From Plantago ovata (taxonomy: Eukaryota; Streptophyta; Magnoliopsida; Lamiales; Plantaginaceae), in the NCBI GenBank assembly GCA_028274465.1, contig CM051458.1, forward strand, positions 84,526,085-84,590,084: a stretch of DNA of 64,000 nt, read 5' to 3'. Every line of letters starts with the position of its first letter. The stretch's first letter is position 1. The notes under the pieces are model-generated. The model worked only from the letters and a program-made list of their open reading frames with translations. It was not told the origin of the DNA and searched no databases. Positions 34,266 to 44,402 of this stretch are shown piece after piece. The translations under genes and the position numbers were made by a program.

Positions 34266-34956
34266 TAGTGTGCTGTTACGCGAATCGAGCCTTATCGAGT
34301 ACTCGTTAAGGCTCGGCTCGGCTTGATAAGGTTATCGAGCCGAGCTCGAGACTAAATTTAGGCTCGTTCCACTAACGTGCCGCTAGGCTCGGCTCGCGAG
34401 TACTCGGTAAGGCTCGTTAAGGCTCGATATCATGTAGATTATGAGTAGTATTAATATTATAAGTTATGATATAAGTTTCAGATTATTGGATTGACTTGCT
34501 TATATTTGCATTTTGTTAAACTTTAATGATTTCATCATTTGAGAGTTTTTTTTTTAATAATCGAACCATTACAATTTCACAAGTAGCATTACAATGCTAG
34601 TAATAAACTATAAATAATCCCGCACTTGGCGAGAATTGAACATATGACATCTATCATGACACCTCAGTCTAACCAATTGTTCATTTGAGAGTTGATTGCA
34701 ATGCATAATCTTGAATTTGTTTATATTTTATTTAATATTTTAACATATTTTTCATGGTATTTTAACAAACGAATCGAGCCAAACGAGCCGAGTTCGAGCC
34801 AAATGAACTGAGCTTGAGCCTGAAATTAAGCTCGCTTCGTTAAACGAGCCGAGCCTAGCGAGCTCGAACTCGAGCTTGATTTCAGGCTCGTTTCGTTAAC
34901 GAGCCGAACCGAGCCTCAGCAATACTCGACTTGGCTCGGCTCGTTAAACAGCACTA
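34266..34956. mobile_element. hAT-like non-autonomous element
   Basis: Ends TAGTGTGCTGTT / AACAGCACTA form terminal inverted repeats and are flanked by TCGCAAC on both sides (34259-34265 and 34957-34963), consistent with a 7-8 bp hAT-type duplication. Both subterminal regions are dense in GGCTCGGCTCG / CGAGCC words. A SINE is inserted in the middle. Confidence 0.65.
34548..34680 (-). mobile_element. tRNA-derived SINE
   Basis: On the minus strand: TTGGTTAGACTGAGGTG (A-box-like), GTTCAATTCTCGCC (B-box-like), a short body and a terminal poly-A (the T run at 34548-34555). It is flanked by an exact 13-bp duplication, TCATTTGAGAGTT (34535-34547 and 34681-34693). This is a complete SINE about 133 bp long, inserted in the hAT-like element. 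Confidence 0.75.
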
Positions 34957-36889
34957 TCGCAACCACCAGTTTGCCATTTGCAATCATGATAAAGGAACTA
35001 CTAATAACATGAAAGATTTTGTGTAAAACTATCTCCCTCAATAAAATCTACTCAAACCCTTTAGTCCCATCAATCATTACACTAACTCAAAACACCTCAC
35101 TTCAAACTCTTCTAGATTATTTGGAGCTCAACTTGAAAAATGAATTTTGGAATGGGGGTGGAGATGGGATATAGTAAAAAAGAAAAATTGAGATGGGGAG
35201 AAATTGTATATTTGGGTGAGTTTTAGGGAAAATTATAGGTGGTATAGTAGGATAAAAATCTCTTTTTTTTTTTAAGGTAAAAGATACTTGAATTAGATAA
35301 TAGAGTTTGCGTTTACGATCCTAGTAGCAGAATTAACTAGATTATTCAGAGTTAACATCACATTCATCCAGGGGGAGCTACGTCCCAAACAAAATGCGAT
35401 GAATCTTTATGGAATTGAGAAAATGTTTTGAAAAATGAGCGTTTCGTTTTTGTTTTCTTCTTGAAAGTGAGAAATAAGAGAGAAATAAAATGAAAAAAAG
35501 TAGAGAGAGGAAGTGGGGTAAAATGAAAATGGGCTAAAATGGGGAAGGGGATGCACAGTGCACAAGTACATCCCAAATTGAGCTCCAAACGATTTTTAAA
35601 AAGGTGAAGTGGAAGGGGACGCACAGTGCAGAAGTGAGATGGGCAAGTGGAGATGAGCTTCAGATAGTCTGTTAAACTCCAACAGTAAAACTGAAAAAGT
35701 TAAAACCCGGACATATATTATTCTATTCAAACTCTATCCAAAAGAAACAAACAAAATTACAAAAGTGAAAAGGAAGAAAAAAAAAATGAAAAATAAAATA
35801 AAAGAAACAAACTTAAGTGAATAAGAAAAAGAAAAAAAGTGTAAAAATAAAAAATGGCTTGCGAGAGTTACGATGCGTCTGAAGACGCTCATCAGCTCTA
35901 CTGATGGAGATAGCTGCTAGCCTAATGGTCAGTTAGCAGAGTTTTTATAGTATAACAAACTCAAGTGCTCAACATACTCAAAATGAATTCTATGAAATAG
36001 TTTTTGTAGCAGAAGATGCCCTGAAGAAAAAGAATTGCAGAGAAATCTCTGCAGGTGTAGTAGACCTTGAATTTATTCAACAAACTTGACCAAGATGTTT
36101 AAAAATTTGAGGAAAAAAAAAAAGACCAAGATGTTTAAAAAGAAACAGAATGAAATTACCCAGATGAAAAGTTCATAAGTGCGTGTTGTCTAAGGCTTAT
36201 TATTCGAAAGACGTATGAGACAACACTGTAAAATGCAATGCGTGTAACATAAATCAATTCCTATAAACCAGACATACTCCATTTGCATTGCAATCAAATA
36301 CTACCAATTATCTTAGACACTTGACAATGAGTTCGGAATCCATTACGACAATGACTAGATGCATTTGAGAACACCTATTAGGCTATTACATCTAAGTCTA
36401 ACAGTCACCAATTCTCATTTTATATGCAGAAACACAGTATACACTCTGCTGCACTCACAGAAACCTGGATCAGCGAGTACTGAATACAAAATTCACAAGG
36501 CTCACCTAATGGAAAGATGAAGCAAAACACAAAAGGAAACAAACTAGTAGCTAGATAAAACACTAGCAGCGTCTATACGTGCCCTACATTACATAATTCC
36601 CATTAATAATCAAGTGAAGAGAAGTTGATTCAGATTCAGTGCCCTACAGTTCTGCACTAGCAGAGCGTGCTATTTCCATATAATTTAACAGAAAAGATAT
36701 CCACTTGACATCAGTAATGAATACAGCAAAACGACAACTCCTGTGCAAGAATGCAGAAGAGTCGTAACAAATGCCACGGTATGAGATAGCTCTACGGCAT
36801 GATGCAAAGAGAACTTTTGCACAAATGCCATGACACTACGGCATGATGCAAAGAGAGCTTTTGCACAAATGCCACGACACAAATGTCAT
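34957..36889. other. Intergenic, low-complexity AT-rich
   Basis: A pair of similar words, GGGGAYGCACAGTGCASAAGT, at about 35547 and 35618, 71 bp apart. Purine-rich tracts at 35765-35850. No gene recognised. Confidence 0.35.
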
Positions 36890-37400
36890 AGTACGTGTTA
36901 ACTCTCATGCACAGTTGCCAGAGTCATGACAAATGCCACAGCACGTGATAACTCTCGTGCACAATTGTAATGCAGTCATCCACGACACAAATGTCATAGC
37001 ACGTGTCGTTAACTCTCATGCACAATTGCCAGAGTCATGACAAATGCCACAGCACGTGATAACTCTCGTGCACAATTGTAATGGAATCATCCACGACACA
37101 AATACCATAGCACATGATAACTCTCGCGCACGATTGCAGTAGAGTCATGGCAAATGCCACAACACCAATGCCATAGCACGTGATAACTCTCGTGCACAAT
37201 TGCAATAGAGTCATGACAAATGCCACGACACCAATGCCATATCACGTGATAACTCTCGTGCATAATTGCAGTAGAGTCATGACAAATGCCACGGCACCAA
37301 TGCCATATCACGTGATAACTCTCGTGCATAATTGCAGTAGAGTCATGACAAATGCCACGACACCAATGCCATAGCACGTGATATCTCTCATGCACAATTG
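36890..37400. repeat. 66-bp minisatellite with repeated CACGTG
   Basis: Head-to-tail copies of about 66 bp (regular from 37177 to 37400, diverged and shorter before). Units carry CACGTGATAACTCTCGTGCA and GAGTCATGACAAATGCCAC. CACGTG occurs at 36942, 37000, 37053, 37177, 37243, 37309 and 37375. Since 66 is a multiple of 3, a minus-strand open frame of 22-residue repeats results; it has no start context or domain and is probably not a protein. It lies about 330 bp downstream of the J-domain gene. Confidence 0.85.
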
Positions 37401-37729
37401 CAGTAGTCATGAAAAATGCCACAACTCGCATCATAACCGGAGATATTCAAGTCTAATACCGAAACAATGCATAAATTCCAAGTAACAGAAAAAGCAGCAA
37501 GAAAGCCTCACAGATACCAAACTCAATGTGCATTTGAAAAGGCTAAAAATGTACATATCCAGATAAACTAGTAGTTTACAAACACAGAAAAAACACAAAT
37601 AAATGATACAGTACCACAATAAAACACAACATGTCAACAACAGCGAAAGTCGAAAGAAGGTCAAGATTTTTAACCATAACTTTCACAAATGGAACCTACT
37701 AAATTCCAGATCATACCAAACCAACCACT

Positions 37730-38728
37730 CTACATGCTCTTTCTAGGCCTGCCCCTCTTCCTAGGCTGAGGTTGCCCATGGGCCTGCACTGGCGTAGCCT
37801 GAGCTGGAACCGGAGCCGGAGCCGGAGCAGGAGCTGGAACCGGAGCGGGACCGTTCGCGGGAGGCGCTGCATCAGCTTGTTCAGGCATTGCCGCAGCAGC
37901 ACGTTTCCCAGCACCTTTCCCAAACATAGGTGGAGCCCATTTGGAGAACACATTCACATTCTTCCCTCCTGCATCCTCAGAAAATCCCATCGGAAAAACA
38001 CCCCAGCAGCAATAATACGCCTCTCTCCCGGGCACAAGCGGCGGCATGGACAGTATCTCCGTCCCAGTAAACGCCCTCCTACAGTTCTCATTCGAGCACC
38101 TCAGGCAACAATTCTCATAAACCCTAGGGTACTCATACAAATTATGACAGTACGGACACGCCGTCCAGAAATCCCCCTTCACCGGCGGCGGCGCCGCCTT
38201 TGCAGCAGCAGCAGCAGATGAATTCTTCTTCCCTCCGCTCCTTCGAACAGGAAGCTTCTGATTGGAATTCGCGAACGGCTGCTGCTTCCTGCTCAAATCC
38301 ACTTTCGCATACCTAGGTGCAGTTTCAGCATCGTAAGCCGTCTTTTGACCTGGATCGTTCAAAACAGCCCATGCATCGGCGACCAGGCGAAAAGCGGAGT
38401 CAGCGAAGGCGAATTTGTTCTTATCCGGGTGGAGGAGAAGGGCCAAACGACGGTACTGTTTTTTGATGTGCTCGGAATCGGTGGTGCGGTGAGGGAGTTG
38501 GAGAATGGCGTACCAATCGTGCTGGTTGTTGGGCAATTTGGAATCGGCGGCTAGGAGGACCTCGGCCACGGCGAGGATCTGGTCGGATCCGTCGAGGAGA
38601 GGCTCGGTTTCCTGGGCGAGGATGGCGAAGTCTTTGGATCCGGAGAGGTCCTTTTGTCTGAGGAGCTTCTCGGCGATGCCGAGGAGGCGCTCGGCTTCGG
38701 CACGGCTGGTGGTGGTGTGGTGTTCCAT
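37730..38728 (-). CDS. J-domain protein with zinc-ribbon-like region and AT-hook
   Basis: Single exon, 332 residues, ATG at 38728. An N-terminal helical region (1-65, RAEAERLLGIAEKLL and LAQETEPLLDG) typical of plant J-domain proteins of this class precedes the J domain (about 70-135) with the HPD motif at 100-102. A Cys-rich segment follows (C191, C194, C211, C216: CPYC, then CLRC and CRRAF). Then an Ala/Pro repeat (about 293-310, APAPAPAP) leads to a C-terminal AT-hook (KRGRPRK, 324-330). J domains stimulate Hsp70 ATPase; the AT-hook suggests a nuclear, DNA-associated protein. Related Arabidopsis genes are mostly uncharacterised. The coding region is clearly GC-richer than its flanks. No lesion. 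Confidence 0.88.
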   Translation of the reverse strand: MEHHTTTSRAEAERLLGIAEKLLRQKDLSGSKDFAILAQETEPLLDGSDQILAVAEVLLAADSKLPNNQHDWYAILQLPHRTTDSEHIKKQYRRLALLLHPDKNKFAFADSAFRLVADAWAVLNDPGQKTAYDAETAPRYAKVDLSRKQQPFANSNQKLPVRRSGGKKNSSAAAAAKAAPPPVKGDFWTACPYCHNLYEYPRVYENCCLRCSNENCRRAFTGTEILSMPPLVPGREAYYCCWGVFPMGFSEDAGGKNVNVFSKWAPPMFGKGAGKRAAAAMPEQADAAPPANGPAPVPAPAPAPAPVPAQATPVQAHGQPQPRKRGRPRKSM

Positions 38729-39146
38729 TTTGGTGGAAGGGTGGTTTTTGAGCTGGTGGTTTTTACTTTTTATGTGTATTGGGGATCTGACTGGTGAGGG
38801 TACTTGCAGTAACTAACTGTCTGTCGGGAAAAACTATGTACGGTAATTTTTATTTTATAACCCCGGTTTGGTTATGGTTAAATGGTAAAAGTTATTTCAG
38901 AAACCGGATAAATCTAATAAATCCTACATTAATTTCTAATTGCCTAGAAAATGTGGGTAGGAAGAAACCTGGTTTCACTAGGGGCTCACATGCAGGCTCC
39001 TAGTCCTAGGATCTAATTTTCCAAGAAACCTAGTTCAAGTTTTAGAAATTGGGAATACACCCAGATAGATAATTGTAGTACATTCATTTAGCATAATGTC
39101 AAAGGAGTCTCCGTTATCTTTGTCGAAAAACTCATTAATTTGGTTT
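38729..39146. other. 5' flank of the J-domain gene
   Basis: Likely promoter. The part after about 38950 resembles the start of the duplicated units downstream (AAACCTAGTTCAAGTTTTAG and similar), so a further partial copy may begin here. Confidence 0.35.
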
Positions 39147-41262
39147 AGTTAAGAGCAACTTGTTAAGAATGACAAATTTGAGATTGATAACGTATCTATT
39201 CTACATAAAATCAAATTTTGCTTTTCTACAAATCTGGAGCAAAGCCAGTATAGGAGAGCATAAGTGAAGAAGAAATCTAATTGAAATTCTAGAAGTTGGG
39301 AACAAACACATAGATAAGAGTGTTACATCTCTCGGGCATGGTGTATAATTTGATCGTATTTGTAATGCGGAATCTAAAAATCTTACCGCCCGTTACAAAA
39401 TGACTCTCGTCCACACACTACCAAACCATCTTGGGATGTTGTACGTACCAAATGTATATGTCATGAAATTTTCATGTTTATCACCATGACAGTTGATTTG
39501 ATGTGAATGCGACATATATGTGGCTACTTCGAGCATCATGGATAATTCCGATGAAGGTATGATGTAATGTAATGACCACACGGCGACCATGGTATTGAGC
39601 CACACAATGGTATACCTTGTATGCATGTTGTTTGCGTAATTGAGACGATGATTTGACCTCAACTCATATATGGCACTTGAAAACTGTCATGGCCCTACTT
39701 ACATTGTATGTGAACCTCCATATATGGCACACACGAAAAAATTCATCAAGTCTATCAGGTGCTTATACCAAATCCATCATGTAATTAATTGTAATAATGT
39801 GCATTTTAATATAATTCAATACTTTTTTTTTATCAAATCTAGCTTCGGTGGTAATTATTTGCATGGATGCAACGTCGATTAACAAATTAAATTAAATATG
39901 ATGCCCTAGTAGTGTTTGCTAATTCGACGAGTTAAAGATAGAACTAGAAGAAGATAAAATATATCCAATAGATACCATTAAAAGAGATCCTCAACGAGTT
40001 TTCTAACAACAAAAGCTCACATGCATGTGGTGGATGACTCCAATATTTTATCTACTAGTGAAATAAACTTGCGAAATATCAACAAGATGCAACAACTATT
40101 ATATTGTGTTAAATGTAAAATTTGTTAAACATTCCTTGAATCTACCACATTATTTAAGCGGTGGAAATTTAATTCAACATATTATTATTGTTATTTTCTT
40201 TTTAAATGTCGAATTGTTTCAATGCTACATATGATTTGTCTACAATGTGAACAACAGTGTTAATGTGAAACTTGCTAAGAGGAACAATGTTGAGCAACTT
40301 GTTAATATGAACAAATTTGAGACTGGTGGTGTCAATTATATGTACGTAGGATCATATTCTGGAGAACGTGGGTGAGGAAGAAACCTAATTCAAATTCGAA
40401 AAGTTGGGGACATACACATAGATAACTGTGTTACATTGATTTCGCATGGTGTCTAACTTGACTGTATCTGTAATGCATAAACTTAAAACCTATCACCTAC
40501 TTTCAATGTGATTCTCATGCACTACGAATGCTATTTATGGACCTTGTAACAAATGTATATGTCATGGAATTTTCATGATTCTCATGTTGACAATTGATTT
40601 GATGTGAATGCGACATACATGTGGCTTTTTTTAGCATCATGCATTGAGCCACGCAGAGTATATAATATAATATATGACCAAAGGGGGTCATGGTATTGAG
40701 CCACGCAATGGTATGCCTTGTATGAATGTCGTTTCGTTATTGAGGTAGTGATTGACCTCGACTCATGGCACTTGGGAACTCTAATGGATCCAGTTACGTT
40801 GTATGTGATCCTTCATGTTCTTATCATGTAATCATATGTTATTTTAGATTGTTTAACTTTACTTTTTTGGCAAATTATCTCACAACTTTATTATGGGTCT
40901 TTCCACTAAACCAAACACAACCGTAATCAGTCTCAAAAAATAAATGAGTATATGATTTATATTCTTTTGCTATAATCCAGGCCAATGTTAGTAAACTTTA
41001 CCCCCTTCCCCGCAACGGACCTTTAACATAGGGGGCACAGTGGTGTAGTAGTTCCGTGCCGTCCACATGAGTCGAGTTGCCATAACTTTATTGCAGGAAA
41101 AACTGATTTGTGCAACTCCACAACACTCATTACATTTTTCTTCTCCCGCGTTGGGGAACAATTAAAACATCTTATGTAAGATTGTATAATTGGGTATAAC
41201 ACATTCAAAATTGAACTCCCATCCCCTCACCCTCCCCCCAAAAAAATAAAATAATAAAAATA

Positions 41263-41277
41263 AAATAATAATAATAA

Positions 41278-41345
<68 letters not shown>
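41263..41345. repeat. (AAT)n microsatellite
   Basis: A run of AAT/TAA trinucleotides of more than 25 units inside copy 2 of the tandem duplication. Confidence 0.9.
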
Positions 41346-41346
<1 letters not shown>

Positions 41347-42451
41347 GAGTAAATAAATAAATAAACACAAACACACACACAAAAGACTCATCAAGTATAT
41401 CAAGTGGTCCCAAATCTATCACATCATCATTAACTCCGACAATGTACATTTTAATATAATTTAAGTTTTATTTTCCTTTCTTTTTAATTTATCGATTCTA
41501 GCTCCAGTGATTATGTTTTGCATGGATGCAACATTGATTAACAAATAAAATTGAATGTGATGCCCTAACAATGTATGCTACTGCGACGAGTTTGAAAAGA
41601 TAGAACTAGAAAAAAAAAAAGTGACATATTTAATAGATATGATTAAAGGAGAACCTCAATGAGCACACGTGGTGGATAATTTCATTTTTTATTCTCCCCG
41701 CAAGACAACCTTTGGAGAGATCAATAAGATGCAACAACTATTATACCGTGTTAAATGAAATTTTGGTAAAAACATTCATTGAATCTACCACATCACTAAG
41801 TGTTAGATCGAAATATAATTCGACAATTTATTATTTTTATTTCCCATCTCAATGTCATACCGTTTCAAGGCTAAGTTTGACTGTCTGCAATGATAATAAC
41901 AATGTTATGGTGCAACTTAATTGTTAAAGAGGAACAAATATGAGATTGATGACATACCCATTCCACATAAGATCAAATTTTTTGGATAACGTGAGTGAGG
42001 AATAGACCTAATTCAAATTCCATAAGTTGAGAACATACACATAGATAACTTTGTTAATCTAAATCTATTTGGCGTGGTGTCTACTTTGATCATATTTGTA
42101 ATGCGGTAACTAAAAATCTTTCCACATGTTGCACCAAATGTATGTCATGAAATTTTCATGATTCTCACACTGACGTTGATTTGATGTTAATGCAACATAT
42201 ATGTGGCTTCTTGGAGCATCATGGATAATTTCAATTAATGTATTATGTAATGTAATGACAACGCAGGGGCCTGGTATTGACCCACGCAATGATATACCTT
42301 GTATGAATGTCGTTTAATTTGCGTAATTGAGACCATGATCTGACCTCGACCCAATGCACTTGAAAACTACATGGACCCAGTTACGTTGTATGTTATCCTC
42401 CATGTTCTTCTCACATATATGATTCTCCTTTTTCACTATAGTTCAAGTTAA

Positions 42452-43211
42452 GAGCATTTACAACACTTTCCCCAATAAAAATTCTCTAAATTCGTTTTAA
42501 ACTCATTCCTTATAATATTTTTATTAAATGCTTATTTAACAATTTACTAAAATGAACTGATTATCTTTAAGTGATTTGATAATGATTATGTTTTAGTGAT
42601 TTGATAATATATATAAATAATTCTTTTAATAACCACATATTCCAAATATAGTATATAAATTAATGATTAATGCACTAAAAGAGTTTTAGCCAAACACATA
42701 AGAGCATTCACAACAATTTTCCTATAAAATTTTCCTAAAATCGTTTTAAACTCATTCCCTATAATAGTTTAAGTACGTATTTCACAATTCACTAAAATCA
42801 GATCACCTTTTAGTGATTTAATATAAATTTAAATAATAACTTTAATAACCACATATTCTAAGTATAGTATATAAATTAATGATTAATACACTAAAAAAGT
42901 TTTAGGCATACACAAGTTCAGGCATGTGATTGTTCCCTATTTTTTTAGGTGATCCATACAAGTTTTAGGCAATCTGATTTGTTAAGCGTTTGACACATAT
43001 TTAGATTTTTTGCCAATATGTAAGGAAAAACCCATTTTAGGGAAGCTGATGTGAATGCTCTTAGGCATATGAAGAGTGTTCCCTATATTTGTTTTGTAAC
43101 TCGTGGTCCATAAACTTTTTAGGGAGTCTGATTTGTTAGACTTTTGACACATATTTTGATATTTTTGTCAATATTTAAGTAAAAAAACTAGGGAAGTTGT
43201 CGTGAATGCTC
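42452..43211. mobile_element. Tourist-like MITE (outer), split by a related MITE
   Basis: Starts GAGCATTTACAAC after TAA (42449-42451) and ends GTCGTGAATGCTC before TAA (43212-43214). A TAA duplication with GAGCATT ends fits PIF/Harbinger-type Tourist MITEs. A second element of the same family sits inside. Confidence 0.7.
42712..43060. mobile_element. Tourist-like MITE (inner, nested)
   Basis: Starts GAGCATTCACAAC after TAA and ends GATGTGAATGCTC before TTA. Same family as the outer copy (CACATATTTAGATTTTTTGCC versus CACATATTTTGATATTTTTG). About 349 bp, nested in the outer one. Confidence 0.7.
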
Positions 43212-43460
43212 TAATTTTAGTAAACCTCAACCCCTTCCCCCAGTGGACCCTTTAACAGTGGGCACAATGGCAAAGTAGTAGTTTCGTGCCCTCCAAATGA
43301 GTTGAGTTGGCATAAGTTTCTTACAAGAAAATTAAATTTGTCAACACGACAACACTCATTATATACATTTTTTTCCTCCCGCATGATGGAAAACATAACA
43401 ACTTATGCACAACGATATAATCAACTCATGCTAAAAACTGTACAACACGACAACCCTCAT

Positions 43461-44402
43461 TAAATCCGTATGATCTACTCCATGGTCATTAAGATTGCAT
43501 TGGGACCGAGTCGATTTAGATTAGATTGTTCGGATTTTTGATTTATTTCGGATTGACTTCACATGAGATCGGATTTGAATGTTGTTCGTGGGTTGGATAT
43601 TATTCGGATTCAGGTATTGTCTGGACGATAAATTTCAGATCACTTCATATCGAGATGTATTTGGATTGGATCAATTCGGTCGAATCTGTTCAAATTAGGG
43701 CGTCGATTTAATAAACACATGCAAAAACTATTATTATAATACAAAATTATTGATTATTGCTACTCCAAAATCTTTATTGCCAATCGTGCTTACAAATGAA
43801 ATAAGTATTATCGTCCTTATAAAGTTAGTTAAAGTTATTCGGATTGGACCAGTTTAGGTCAAATTTAAATCGGGTCATTTATGATTGGATGTTTTCGGGT
43901 TAAATTTATCGAGTGCTTTCAGATTGAATTTCGTGCCACAATTTAAATAGTTGACTGGTGAATTTCTGGTGAGACATCAAATTTTGAGTTTGGATCAATT
44001 TTGCCAGTTCTATATATGAAAATGGAAAAGTTAGGGAATAGAGCAATTCGAGACCAAAAAAAAGTTATCGTTATCGTAATATATTTCAGCTTTAAAAAAA
44101 AAAAAAAATGCTAGACAAGTAGTGAAAAAAGTAAGCACTGAATTTTTTAGGGCTACCAAAGGCGACTTTTAGTTGGAATTGCACAGACCGCAGAGCACGA
44201 ACCGTATCTAAACTCTAGCCTCTTCACCTGAGTTTCCCGAACAACATAAATAGCAGAGAGACCCGTAGGAAATTCAGGAGGACCCAAATTTCCCGAAGAA
44301 CATGGGAAATCAAATTACTCTCTACTTTTAAACCCTAATTCCTAATCTTTCAGCCGAAATTTTCACTCGTACTGACTGGTACGCTCAGCTACATTTCACC
44401 AA
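43461..44402. other. Upstream of the SUMO protease gene
   Basis: Repeated GGATT/TTCGG words (43500-43930) suggest a decayed repeat. 44150-44402 is the likely promoter and 5' untranslated region. Confidence 0.4.

Larger units (their letters stand above)
39147..43460. repeat. Three diverged tandem copies of a 1.1-1.6 kb non-coding unit
   Basis: Copies start near 39147, 40297 and 41920, each with the order: GAGCAACTTGTTAA-like start, CACATAGATAA, TGTAATGCG, GTGAATGCGACATA, GGTATTGAGCCACGCAATGG, CATGGATGCAAC, GCAACAACTATTAT. Copies 2 and 3 also hold a segment GTAAACYT...CCCCTTCCCC (about 40990 and 43217) that copy 1 lacks. Copy 3 is interrupted by nested MITEs. No coding potential. Similarity is easily read by eye, suggesting moderate age. 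Confidence 0.7.

Noticed and set aside
34548..34680. A tRNA gene
   Set aside because: A and B boxes are present but there is no acceptor stem or anticodon arm; the poly-A tail and 13-bp duplication identify a SINE.
36890..37400. A CRISPR-like array
   Set aside because: The units are contiguous with no unique spacers, and the sequence is plant nuclear DNA.
37087..37434. Minus-strand open frame with 22-residue repeats
   Set aside because: It arises because the minisatellite unit is 66 bp, a multiple of three. No plausible gene context, domain or start signal.
41162..41449. Open frame rich in Ile
   Set aside because: A translation of the (AAT)n microsatellite.
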